Assembly (NCBI GenBank): GCA_017470145.1
Contig: JAFUFB010000004.1
Coordinates: 19,489 to 83,488, forward strand
Length of the DNA: 64,000 nt
Direction: 5' to 3'
Origin: Clostridia bacterium
Lineage (GTDB): Bacteria > Bacillota > Clostridia > Christensenellales > Aristaeellaceae
In this document: positions 24,086 to 32,171 of the stretch, one piece after another
How the letters are laid out: each line of letters opens with the position of its first letter
Position numbering within the stretch: the first letter of the stretch is position 1
The notes under the pieces: generated by a model
What the model saw: only the letters and a program-made list of their open reading frames with translations
What the model was told of the DNA's origin: nothing
Databases searched by the model: none
Translations under genes and position numbers: made by a program

Positions 24086-25522
24086 TTATCCGAAAAGATC
24101 TTCCATCTTGACCTGCTCATTTACAATATCAATATAGTTATTGTTTTTCACTCCATAGAGCGTCACAAAGGTACAGTGCAGTTCCTTTTTTGTCCGCTGT
24201 ACTTTGCGAAACAGTTCCATCCTGTTCTGGATTTTCTCCGCATAGTCACCATCTATGGCATACTCTGTTTGGCTGTACTTCATTTCGCACAGATTAATCA
24301 CATGATCATTTCTATCAATCACGAGATCAATTTGTCCGCCTTTCCATTCATTTCCATCCTTATCTGTGAAGGCTCTGCTGCTCCATGCGTAAACACCGCT
24401 CAGAATTCCGGAAATTCCAAGCTTCTCTTTGATCTGTTGAACATGACTTAAGCAGGTTTGCTCAAAAGCATATCCCGCCCATGCGTTTCGGTACCCGCTT
24501 CGCGCTGATTTTGTCCAGAAGTGAATATCCGAATTTTTCTGCTGTTGTACAAAACGAAGCGAAAATAGACAGAACATATCAATCAGCTGATATGTTTTGG
24601 CCCGAGTCGTTTTCTTCGGAAACAAGTAGCTCCTGATAAAGTCACAAGCCTCCAGATTTTTTAAAACTTGCGTCAACTCCCCTCCGTCTATTCCTGATGC
24701 ATCACTTATCTCTTCTCTCGTCATGCCTCGAAGTGTAGAAGCCAGCGCTTCGATCACCTTTTGATAGTTCAAAGGCGATTTGTACAACGATCGAAACAAA
24801 AAATCATATTCTGTTTTTAATGGAGCATTTGGAAAAAAGAAGAGCCTGTCAACGTTCTCTGAAAGAGGATACTCTCGGTCGAGCATATCCAGATAGTATG
24901 GGATTCCACCGAAGACCATATAAGTTTCCAGCACCTGTCTTTGCCCATAGTGCATATGCTTGACTTGATTTAGGTACTCCTCTGTCTCCCGCAGCGTAAA
25001 CGGCGCTAAATAGATGGAGCGGGTGATCCGTCCATGCAAGCCGCCTCGATCACCAATCAGCTTATCCAACATCCATGTTGTTGCGGAGCCACAGACATAG
25101 AGCTTCAGAATACATTCATGACTTTTCCACCCATTCCAGAAGCCAGAAAGCGCCGCCATAAAATTGCTTTTTTGCGTATCCATCCAAGGCAGCTCGTCCA
25201 AAAAGACAGTCACCTTTTCCTTCTGTTGCGCAAGGAGATATTGCTTGAGTCGATCAAACGCAGAGAACCAATCCTCTGGAGTTGCCTCTTGCTTACCTGA
25301 CGCAAGATTCAAAATATCCTGGAAACGCTTCCGCTGCTCCTTTGCACCCACATGATAAAGGCCCGTATATTCAAAATCAAACTGCCCATGAAAAGCATAT
25401 TGCAAAAGATAGGTTTTACCGACCCTTCTCCTTCCATATACTGCCACGAACTCTGATTTTTCAGAGGCATCGTACTTTCTGAGGGATTTGATTTCCTCAT
25501 TCCGTCCGACAAAATTAATCAT
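24086..25522 (-). CDS. AAA ATPase with C-terminal DUF234-like domain (second copy)
   Basis: A 478-residue relative of the ATPase at 15306-16697, with only moderate similarity to it. 'INFVGRNEEIKSL' opens the protein. Walker A is YGRRRVGKTYLL (~28-38), Walker B 'VTVFLDELPWM' (~108-118), followed by 'LYVCGSATTWM'. A winged helix lies at ~260-320 and the nuclease-like domain near the end ('GGQIDLVIDRNDHVINLCEMKYS' gives D-x(n)-E-x-K). Two starts compete: the ATG at 25531 is only three bases after GGAGG, while that at 25522 has a twelve-base gap. I prefer 25522. A good promoter lies upstream. Role unproven, as for the family. Confidence 0.85.
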   Translation of the reverse strand: MINFVGRNEEIKSLRKYDASEKSEFVAVYGRRRVGKTYLLQYAFHGQFDFEYTGLYHVGAKEQRKRFQDILNLASGKQEATPEDWFSAFDRLKQYLLAQQKEKVTVFLDELPWMDTQKSNFMAALSGFWNGWKSHECILKLYVCGSATTWMLDKLIGDRGGLHGRITRSIYLAPFTLRETEEYLNQVKHMHYGQRQVLETYMVFGGIPYYLDMLDREYPLSENVDRLFFFPNAPLKTEYDFLFRSLYKSPLNYQKVIEALASTLRGMTREEISDASGIDGGELTQVLKNLEACDFIRSYLFPKKTTRAKTYQLIDMFCLFSLRFVQQQKNSDIHFWTKSARSGYRNAWAGYAFEQTCLSHVQQIKEKLGISGILSGVYAWSSRAFTDKDGNEWKGGQIDLVIDRNDHVINLCEMKYSQTEYAIDGDYAEKIQNRMELFRKVQRTKKELHCTFVTLYGVKNNNYIDIVNEQVKMEDLFG

Positions 25523-25566
25523 CTTGGACATCTTCCTCCTTTTGCAGGTCTCCTTCCACGCAGAGC

Positions 25567-25595
25567 AGTATACCAGAATAATTACTCTATTTCAA
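25567..25595 (-). promoter_or_regulatory. Promoter of the second DUF234-type ATPase gene
   Basis: On the minus strand TTGAAA (25595-25590) and TATACT (25572-25567) with a 17-base spacer, about 35-45 bases before the start codon. Confidence 0.65.
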
Positions 25596-25627
25596 TTGTT
25601 TTTCCCCCACAACTCTATTTTTTTCAT

Positions 25628-25665
25628 AGTTACGGAGGAAAAATCGCGATTTTCTCTCCGTAACT
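25628..25665 (+). terminator. Long hairpin with T-tract
   Basis: AGTTACGGAG (25628-25637) pairs with CTCCGTAACT (25656-25665), with the inner GAAAAATCGCGATTTTC continuing the stem. CGTTTTTTT follows on the plus strand. No plus-strand gene upstream needs it, so it may be left over from a lost gene. Confidence 0.65.
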
Positions 25666-25791
25666 CGTTTTTTTATTTAGCTGCGGCGGAAAAATAACTT
25701 TTGGTAACAGCTCCTTACTGCATCCCCCCGGATTTTGTGATATCATATGTCCGGAGATAAAGTGCATCAGGCCGAAGAGATGTCTCCTGCG

Positions 25792-26310
25792 TTAGCCATT
25801 CCCCGGCCATAGATCGCTCTGCCGTACATACCCATACTCTCCGGTGGCAGGAAACCAGACATGATACCAGTCATTCTCGATAATTCCGATCACCTTCATG
25901 GTATTGTGGTCTTCGCTGTGATGATAAGTATAGCCACTGACCGCCTGAGCCTCATCGTACACCTTCAGCATCTCCCCGCCCTTGCTGAACAGCTGCGGCA
26001 TGGCAGTTATATCGAGGTGAAGCGCGCTGTCAGCCTGTCCGAAGCTCAGATATCGCTTCATCATATAGCCATACGACCAAGTACGCCAATCGCCGAATAT
26101 CACCTGTGTCCACTCGCCGTCCCGCGCACTGACACAAACCGGCGCACCAGTGTAATATTTCCCCTGAGATTGGCTGCCCTTATCAGCTCGCTCCCGCAGA
26201 TGGAGACGATCCGCAGGATTGGGATTCACCACCATAGCATAGTTGCTGGAATCCATCTGCTTGGATGCCTCTTCCAGCGTATGAGGCAGACGGTTCCAAT
26301 CGATCTGCGA
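25792..26310 (-). pseudogene. SH3-domain protein, N-terminally truncated
   Basis: The frame is open from 26310 to the stop at 25792 (about 172 residues), beginning in mid-domain 'DWNRLPHTLEEASKQMD'. Two bacterial SH3-type domains are visible: 'VVNPNPADRLHLRERADKGSQS' to 'WSYGYMMKRYL', and 'MLKVYDEAQAVSGYTYHHS' to 'YGYVRQSDLW'. Such proteins are normally secreted and longer; here no signal peptide or ribosome binding site remains. An internal ATG at 26256 exists but lacks a ribosome binding site. Its tail is duplicated in inverted orientation near 23.9 kb. Confidence 0.7.
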
Positions 26311-26315
26311 TCATG

Positions 26316-26765
26316 TTATAGTTCAGATACTTGGCTCTCGCCAAGCACCTGGATGCCATTGGCCAGTAACAGTTCTGCGGTACAGCCGTTCCCAGGAACA
26401 AGTGTACCGGAAAAGGTCCCATCGTAGATTTCTCCATGCCCGCAGGAGGGGCTGCGTTCCTTGAGCACTGCGATCTTGCAACCGGCCTCCAGGGCTATGC
26501 GAAGACTGATCTCCGCACCTTTCCGGTATTCTTCGGTCACGTCTTTGCCCGTTTTCATGAGAACTTTATCTCCGACACGCTCCGAAGGCATCCGGGGCGT
26601 TGGAAGACCGCCTAATTCTTCGGGACAGACTGGAATCAGGTGATAGGAGCGCTGCAACAGCTCTAATGTCTGCGCAGGCATGGCTTTGCTGGCTCCATCG
26701 TAACGACAGGGTGTTCCGAGCAGACATGCGGAAATCAGCAGCGGACATTTTGTGGAATTGTTCAT
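26316..26765 (-). CDS. DUF523 family protein
   Basis: A 149-residue small cytoplasmic protein with the family signatures 'LISACLLGTPCRYDG', 'VCPEELGGLPTPR' and 'AVLKERSPSCGHGEIYDGTF'. The conserved cysteines suggest metal or Fe-S binding, but no function is established. It follows the DUF1848 gene by 18 bases and is very likely in one operon with it, a pairing seen in several Firmicutes. The C-terminus runs to the truncated SH3 gene with only five bases between. Confidence 0.88.
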   Translation of the reverse strand: MNNSTKCPLLISACLLGTPCRYDGASKAMPAQTLELLQRSYHLIPVCPEELGGLPTPRMPSERVGDKVLMKTGKDVTEEYRKGAEISLRIALEAGCKIAVLKERSPSCGHGEIYDGTFSGTLVPGNGCTAELLLANGIQVLGESQVSEL

Positions 26766-26783
26766 TTCAGATTCCTTTCTATG

Positions 26784-27716
26784 CTATAAAAGATCCAGCC
26801 GAAGCTGATAATCCTTCCAGCTCTTTTCCTCGGCTTGATGCACCTTATCTCCGGGCATCAGGTTGCCGATCAGCATGGGGGAGTTGGGATCGTGCTTCTT
26901 CCTATTGGCACGGACTGTATCCGCGTCATAATTGGCATAGCAGTATCGGCAGAGATGTCCGCAGGTGTTGTAAGCTCCGATATCCCCGCCGAGATAGCAG
27001 CTGCAGGCTTCCCGGGCAGGCGCTTTGGATGGGACCTTCAGATTGCAGCCGATGGCCTGCTCGTACACGGGAATGGTCATGCAGCCGCTGCAGTCCACGC
27101 CATAAGGGGCGAGATCGTCGCCCTCTGCACAGGCTTTGATGGCCATCCCGTATTTTTGCCCTACTTTCACAAAGGCTTTACCCAGGGTAATTCGATCTTC
27201 TGCGGATACGGTTCTGGCTTCCGGAAAGTTCCGTCGGGTTTTCTCGTACAAGTCGATAAAGCTGATGACCGCGGCATGCGTATAGCCGGAGAGGGCTTCC
27301 GCCATCCTTTCAAAGGCTTCCAGGTGAAAGGATAGGGGATACCGGTCGTTGAGAAAGATAGGATCATATCTCCAGCCCATGGAATGGATTCCTACGGCCT
27401 CTGAAAGATGCAGGAAGCAGTCTATCACCCTGGCCTTATCCGGAACATGGGGCTCGATATCTTTTCCATAGGGGGTGATGGTCACAAACCAGTATTGTCC
27501 GTATGGCTTCAGTTCCTGCAGGTAGGGGAGCATAGGCGCTGGATTTTTGGTGCAAAAGCCGATAATGTCCACGATGTCCGGGGACAGGGTATAGCGGGTG
27601 ACGCTCTGCGGATTATATGGATTCCGAACCAGTACATATCCTTCCCGCAGGCGGTTCATGAACCAGCGGCTGTAAAAGGCGGGAATATCGGTTCGCTGAC
27701 CCGTGTTGATAATCAT
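26784..27716 (-). CDS. DUF1848 family protein
   Basis: A 310-residue protein beginning 'MIINTGQRTDIPAFYSRWF', the family N-terminus, which fixes the start at 27716 rather than 27737. Near the C-terminus are cysteine clusters 'CSGCMTIP' and 'CSCYLGGDIGAYNTCGHLCRYCYANYD', likely an Fe-S or zinc site; the CxxCxxC arrangement is reminiscent of radical-SAM-type clusters. No enzymatic role is established. Operon with DUF523. GAGGGGAGAG upstream serves as ribosome binding site at a long spacing. Confidence 0.88.
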   Translation of the reverse strand: MIINTGQRTDIPAFYSRWFMNRLREGYVLVRNPYNPQSVTRYTLSPDIVDIIGFCTKNPAPMLPYLQELKPYGQYWFVTITPYGKDIEPHVPDKARVIDCFLHLSEAVGIHSMGWRYDPIFLNDRYPLSFHLEAFERMAEALSGYTHAAVISFIDLYEKTRRNFPEARTVSAEDRITLGKAFVKVGQKYGMAIKACAEGDDLAPYGVDCSGCMTIPVYEQAIGCNLKVPSKAPAREACSCYLGGDIGAYNTCGHLCRYCYANYDADTVRANRKKHDPNSPMLIGNLMPGDKVHQAEEKSWKDYQLRLDLL

Positions 27717-27810
27717 CCGTCTGTACTCTCCCCTCATTGGCAGAATGCTTTCCAGGAGCGAGGATGATTGTGAAAGGATTTCTTCCTTTCGTGCAGATCC
27801 TTCCTCCTGT

Positions 27811-27833
27811 CTACAGCGGACAGTTTACATCAT
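27811..27833 (+). repeat. 23-base repeat, copy 2
   Basis: CTACAGCGGACAGTTTACAT followed by CAT, one base different from 23860-23882 and in the same orientation. Confidence 0.45.
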
Positions 27834-27846
27834 GACAAAGCTCAGA

Positions 27847-28022
27847 TCAAGAATTGCCGATATTTATTTGTTCATAGGATTGCAGGAACAGAGGTAAACG
27901 GCATGATTCGCCCCTCCATTCCTGAAGCTGATGCAGAATTTTATCTGCCACTTCTTGATGCTTCATCTGATAAGTATGCCCGGCCTTCTCAATAAAAATC
28001 AGCTGATTCCTCGGGGCCGTAG
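27847..28022 (-). pseudogene. C-terminal fragment of an alpha/beta hydrolase
   Basis: The frame encodes 'APRNQLIFIEKAGHTYQM' and 'EVADKILHQLQEW', the strand carrying the catalytic histidine (GAGH-type, here KAGHTY) and the final helix of an alpha/beta hydrolase. The serine and aspartate parts, which would lie at higher coordinates, are gone. Similarity stops at about 28020, exactly where the plus-strand membrane-protein fragment begins. Confidence 0.7.
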
Positions 28023-28421
28023 GTATATCTAACACTTGGAATTGTTCTTTGCTGTGCGGCGGTGATTCCTCTGTTTGTTACTGTTGCGCTTGGTAAGGAG
28101 GATCCTTTTCTGGGAACAATAGGAATAGCATTGATTTTGGCATTGGTTGCTATCGGCGTCCTGCTGACTGTAAGGGTATCTATCGTCTGGGGAAGCTATC
28201 AGATGCTTTTGGAGGAGGGGGATTATTCTCGTGAAAACAAGGTTGATTCCAAACGCTACGAATTTATCAATGGGGCTTATTGGTGCCTGATTACAGCGGG
28301 GTATCTGGCATGGAGCTTTATTGAAAACAACTGGAACCGCTCATGGATCATATGGCCTGTTGCCGGCGTCGCTTATGCAGCTATATATGGCATTATAAAA
28401 GCGTTAAGGAGTAAGCAATAG
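28023..28421 (+). pseudogene. Membrane domain of a truncated regulator-like protein
   Basis: The frame is open from 28023; the GTG at 28062 is only a formal start with no ribosome binding site. It encodes 'LTLGIVLCCAAVIPLFVTVAL', a second helix 'LILALVAIGVLLTVRV', then 'FINGAYWCLITAGYLAWSFI' and 'WIIWPVAGVAYAAIYG'. This C-terminal membrane pattern is common in Clostridia proteins whose N-terminus is an XRE-type helix-turn-helix; that part is missing. The assignment to that architecture is inference. Confidence 0.6.
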
Positions 28422-28593
28422 GCTTCTGGCAAATAGACCATCATTCTGCGTTAGAGCTTGCGTGCTTCTTTGCCTGGAATCAACGATCCTATCATAACAA
28501 GAAACTGTCCAACGAATTCATGCCGGATTATACCATACTTTATAGATCTATGTTGGAACTTTCCGATCTTTTTCTCGTCTGATAGAGAGAAAG

Positions 28594-28613
28594 GAGGGAG
28601 GCAGACCTCCCTC
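28594..28613 (+). promoter_or_regulatory. GC-rich hairpin upstream of the vWA gene ribosome binding site
   Basis: GAGGGAGG (28594-28601) pairs perfectly with CCTCCCTC (28606-28613) around CAGA, ending a few bases before the true GGAAAGGAG at 28618. It contains a Shine-Dalgarno-like GGAGGG that it would mask. Confidence 0.5.
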
Positions 28614-28631
28614 ATGGAAAGGAGTAAACTC

Positions 28632-30458
28632 ATGAAATTGCATCGTATGGCGGCCTGGCTGTTGGCCCTGACCCTTGTTCTGTTGACGATCCTGCCCGCG
28701 TTGGCGGAAACGGAGCATATCTGGCGACTGGGGGATACCGGAGAGCAGGTGGAGAGAATCCAGGCCCGGCTGGTGGAGCTGGACTATCTGACTTCTGCAG
28801 TTACGGGAATCTTTGACGAGACTACGGAAACCGCCCTGATCCGTTTCCAGAGCCGAAATGGATTGTTGATTACGGGCATGGCGGACGAAAGAACCCTGGA
28901 GTGTTTATTCTCGGAGGAGGCTAAGGATGAAAGGGCGGAATCGGAGGGATGGTTCCTGGCGGAGGAAGCGGCATTGGGGGGCGGTGTATATGATGCCGCC
29001 GTCTTAGCCGCGCCCCTGGCGACGAGGATGCCCATCACCGGAGCCACGATGAAATGGAATACCAACGAATATACCTTTTTCCAGGAGAACGGCTTCCAGT
29101 CTGCGACTCAGGCTCCTCTGTCCACCTTTGCCGCGGACGTGGACACCGCCTCCTATGCCCAGCTCCGCGCCATGATTCTGCGGGGAGAGACGGTGCCGGC
29201 CGACGCGGTGCGGGTGGAGGAAATGCTGAATTATTTCCACTATGATTATCCTCAGCCCACGGGGAATCACCCCTTCGGTGTCTCCCTGGAGCTGGCGCCT
29301 TGCCTCTGGAATCCCGGAAATCTTCTGCTGCAGGTAGGTCTGCAGGCAAAGGCGATTCCCCAGGGGGAGCGTCCCGCTCAGAACCTGGTGTTCCTGATCG
29401 ATGTATCCGGCTCCATGTTTGGATCAGACCGGCTGGACCTGGTGAAACGGGCCTTCCAGCTGCTGCTGGAGGAGCTAGAACCCACGGACATGGTTTCCCT
29501 GGTGACCTATGCCTCCCGGGATGAAATCATTCTGGAGGGTGTACCTGCAGCGGACAAGGTGCGGATCATGGAAGCGATTTCCGGCTTGGAAGCCGGTGGC
29601 TCCACCAACAGCGCCTCAGGCATTCAGACGGCCTATGCCTTGGCGGAAAAATATGCTCGGGAGGACAGCGCGAACCGGGTGCTGATGGCGACGGATGGGG
29701 ATTTTAACGTGGGCCTCACCACCGAGGGGGAGCTGGCCCGCCTGGTGATGAAAAAGAAGGAGGCAGGCGTTCGGTTGACGATGTTGGGCGTGGGCTACGG
29801 GAATTATAAGGATAACAAGCTGGAAGCCCTGGCGGATTATGGGGACGGAAACTATTACTATCTGGATTCCATCTTTGAGGCCCGGCGGGCCCTGGTGATG
29901 GAAGCCGGTGGCACCCTTACCGAGGTGGCGAAGGATGTGAAGCTGCAGCTGGATTTCAATCCGGAAAAGGTCAGCGCCTATCGGCTCATCGGATACGAGG
30001 ATCGGGTGATGGATGCCCAGGATTTCGCGAATGATACGAAGGACGGCGGCGAAATCGGGTCTGGTCACCGGGTCACGGCCCTGTATGAGATCGTGCCGGC
30101 GGGAAGTGATTTCGATCCCGGCATTCCCGCCAGCCGGTATGTAACTCCCGTCCAGGGGGAAACAGAAAACCCGGAGTGGCTGACTCTGGCGATTCGTTAC
30201 AAGGCCCCGGGCGCGGAGGAAAGCACCCTGGAGGAATATCCCCTGAGGATGGAACCTGCGGAGCAGCTTTCCGAAAACATGAAATGGGCCGCAGCGGTGG
30301 CGGAGTGCGCCATGATCCTGCGGGATAGCGAATATCGAGGAGAGGCAGCGCTGGATTCCACCCTGGAGCTGGCCCGGAGCTGCGGCACGGTCTTGGGGGA
30401 TCCGTACAAGGAGGAATTCGTCTATCTGCTGACCCTGCTGCAGCGGGGAAAGGAGTAA
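28632..30458 (+). CDS. Secreted vWA protein (YfbK-like) with PG_binding_1 domain
   Basis: A 608-residue exported protein. The ATG at 28632 follows GGAAAGGAG; upstream in-frame codons are ignored because the signal peptide (MKLHRMAAWLLALTLVLLT...ALAE) starts here. PG_binding_1 repeat at ~30-93, an acidic linker to ~130, the vWA N-terminal domain (~145-245, 'FAADVDTASYAQLRAMI', 'VRVEEMLNYF'), then the vWA domain from ~252 with the MIDAS motif DVSGS (257-261) and 'MATDGDFNVG'. The C-terminal DUF3520-like part carries 'YRLIGYEDRVMDAQDF'. E. coli YfbK has the same core but lacks the wall-binding repeat. An ECF sigma factor and a membrane protein follow at once, so it may be sensor, effector or target of that system. 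Confidence 0.9.
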   Translation: MKLHRMAAWLLALTLVLLTILPALAETEHIWRLGDTGEQVERIQARLVELDYLTSAVTGIFDETTETALIRFQSRNGLLITGMADERTLECLFSEEAKDERAESEGWFLAEEAALGGGVYDAAVLAAPLATRMPITGATMKWNTNEYTFFQENGFQSATQAPLSTFAADVDTASYAQLRAMILRGETVPADAVRVEEMLNYFHYDYPQPTGNHPFGVSLELAPCLWNPGNLLLQVGLQAKAIPQGERPAQNLVFLIDVSGSMFGSDRLDLVKRAFQLLLEELEPTDMVSLVTYASRDEIILEGVPAADKVRIMEAISGLEAGGSTNSASGIQTAYALAEKYAREDSANRVLMATDGDFNVGLTTEGELARLVMKKKEAGVRLTMLGVGYGNYKDNKLEALADYGDGNYYYLDSIFEARRALVMEAGGTLTEVAKDVKLQLDFNPEKVSAYRLIGYEDRVMDAQDFANDTKDGGEIGSGHRVTALYEIVPAGSDFDPGIPASRYVTPVQGETENPEWLTLAIRYKAPGAEESTLEEYPLRMEPAEQLSENMKWAAAVAECAMILRDSEYRGEAALDSTLELARSCGTVLGDPYKEEFVYLLTLLQRGKE

Positions 30459-30540
30459 GCGGAGATTGACAAAAGGCTTTGGCTTCTGATACATTTTTCC
30501 GTGAGAAGGGAAAAAACATCGTGGAGGGGAGGCACGCTCC

Positions 30541-31155
30541 GTGCGGGACACCTGGCTGAAGCAGGCTCAGGAGGGGAATCCGGAGGCCTTTGAGCTGCTG
30601 ATGGTGGATCTGGAGCCCCTGGTCTGGCGGATCTGCTGGCACTATCTGGGGAACCGGGAGGATGCTTCGGATTGTGGTCAGGACGCTATGATCAAAATCT
30701 GGCGCGGGCTCCCTTCCTTTCGGCAGGACTGTGCTTTTGAATCATGGGTCTATCGTATCGCGGCCAACTGCTGTATGGATTTTCTGCGGAAGCGAAAGCG
30801 CGCTCCAGTGGAATCCCTCGAACCCCTGCGGGAGCAGGGGTTCGATCTACCAGACCCGGGACCAAATACCGAAGAGGAGACCCTGCGCCGCGAGGAGCAT
30901 GCCCGGCTGCGGGAGGCGATCACCCTATTGCCGCCGGATCAGCGGGATGCCCTGGTGCTGACCCAGCTGGAGGGGCGCTCCTATGAGGACGCCGCGGAAA
31001 TATTGGAAACCACGGAAGGAACGATCAAGAGCCGGGTCAATCGGGCCCGAAGCAAACTAAAATCGCTGATCGCGCTGGAAGCCCCGCTCCCAGGGCAAGG
31101 GGGAGCGAAAAACGCTCCCGGCGATCATTCTACAGGAAGGAGGGACCCCTCATGA
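30541..31155 (+). CDS. ECF sigma factor (RpoE/SigW-like)
   Basis: A 204-residue sigma-70 family factor with only regions 2 and 4. Region 2 spans ~20-85 ('WRICWHYLGNREDASDCGQDAMIKIWRG', 'ESWVYRIAANCCMDFLRKR'). Region 4 spans ~118-175 ('LLPPDQRDALVLTQLEGRSYEDAAEIL', 'GTIKSRVNRARSKL'). The start is GTG at 30541 behind GGAGGGGAGG. The last ~25 residues are a polar tail. It begins 82 bases after the vWA gene and overlaps the following membrane gene by four bases (ATGA), the usual layout of a sigma factor and its anti-sigma factor. Confidence 0.93.
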   Translation: MRDTWLKQAQEGNPEAFELLMVDLEPLVWRICWHYLGNREDASDCGQDAMIKIWRGLPSFRQDCAFESWVYRIAANCCMDFLRKRKRAPVESLEPLREQGFDLPDPGPNTEEETLRREEHARLREAITLLPPDQRDALVLTQLEGRSYEDAAEILETTEGTIKSRVNRARSKLKSLIALEAPLPGQGGAKNAPGDHSTGRRDPS

Positions 31156-31910
31156 GTGAATATCCAAATCAGGATCCGGCATGGCTATCCCTCCAGGAAG
31201 AATTGAATCAAATGGCTGCTGAAACTCCGGAGATGACGGAACGCTTCCGGGTGGGTTGGCGGCAGGCTATTCGGGAAACTGCCCAGGATGCCCCGGAGAC
31301 TTCCCTGGAAAAACCGCTTCTGGAGCAGCGGAAGGGGCAGATCCCACGTCAAATCTGGTTCCGTCGGGGCCTGAGCGTTGCCGCGGCGCTGGTCTTTGTG
31401 CTGGGCGGAACCCTGGCCGGACTGGACTTATTCGGCCGTCCTCATCCCGTGCTCCTCAGCGTGGATATGGCTGTGGAAGCCGCCCTGGAAAGTGCGGAGG
31501 AAGAGCCGGAAGGCATAGAGGAGATGGCGGAAAGCGTAGAAGACGCAGTGGAAAGCGTGGAGAGCCAAAGCGTGGAACTGTTCACTCCGACCTCCACGAT
31601 GCTTCCGCAGCCCTTGGAGATGGGAACAGCGGAGGACGTACCCCTGCTGGCGGCTCGAAAGAGCGAAGCGGTGGAGGAAGCCGCCCCGGCGCCGGTCATG
31701 GCGGAAAGCCTGGCTCTGGATCTGGAGGAAGATTTGGCAGCCGGAAAGATCCAGGAGGAGAGCGTTCCCGAGGCGGCAACCCAGCCGCAGGAAAACGGAC
31801 TGCCCTCCGGGCAGGAAAAAAGCCCCTCCCGAATGGGGTGGGGCCTGGGTCTGATGGTTCTTTCCGCCGTAGGATTTCTGTATCTTTTCTTTACGAGGAG
31901 AAAGCGGTAA
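31152..31910 (+). CDS. Probable membrane anti-sigma factor
   Basis: A 252-residue protein. Residues ~1-70 are cytosolic and helical, a membrane helix lies at ~72-92 (RRGLSVAAALVFVLGGTLAG), an extracytoplasmic loop of ~130 residues is extremely rich in Glu/Ala/Val, and a second helix at ~226-246 (GWGLGLMVLSAVGFLYLFF) ends in RRKR. The position directly after, and overlapping, an ECF sigma gene is the basis for the anti-sigma call; no zinc-binding ZAS motif (HxxxCxxC) is visible, so the binding mode would differ from RsrA/RseA types. Two spans with a long acidic outer loop suggest a sensor. Confidence 0.7.
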   Translation: MSEYPNQDPAWLSLQEELNQMAAETPEMTERFRVGWRQAIRETAQDAPETSLEKPLLEQRKGQIPRQIWFRRGLSVAAALVFVLGGTLAGLDLFGRPHPVLLSVDMAVEAALESAEEEPEGIEEMAESVEDAVESVESQSVELFTPTSTMLPQPLEMGTAEDVPLLAARKSEAVEEAAPAPVMAESLALDLEEDLAAGKIQEESVPEAATQPQENGLPSGQEKSPSRMGWGLGLMVLSAVGFLYLFFTRRKR

Positions 31911-32044
31911 GAACACAGAAACAGAAAACAGACCTGATCTATGATTACCGCACCTCAGCGGTTTCTATCGTGCTTTGTGAAGGGAAGAACAGGCTGCATT
32001 TTCGATGCATCGAATGCCTTTATAATTGATCCGTGGGGTTAAGC
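31911..32044. other. Short non-coding interval
   Basis: I see no gene, promoter or clear terminator in these ~130 bases between the anti-sigma candidate and the deformylase scrap. Confidence 0.3.
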
Positions 32045-32161
32045 TCATATCGGCACGCCTTCGCAGTGATCGATCCCGTGCTGAATAATCTGAGCAGTGA
32101 ATTCCCGGAAGGTATTCACATGCGGCTGAAAGATCTGATCCAGGTAGCTGAGCGTGATTTC
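32045..32161 (-). pseudogene. C-terminal fragment of peptide deformylase
   Basis: The minus strand encodes 'EITLSYLDQIFQPHVNTFRE', then 'FTAQIIQHGIDHCEGVPI' and a stop. This is the last ~38 residues of a peptide deformylase. The metal/catalytic motif HEIDH reads HGIDH here, so the catalytic glutamate is lost as well. A stop codon sits directly upstream in frame. It is non-functional. Confidence 0.7.
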
Positions 32162-32171
32162 CTACCACCGT

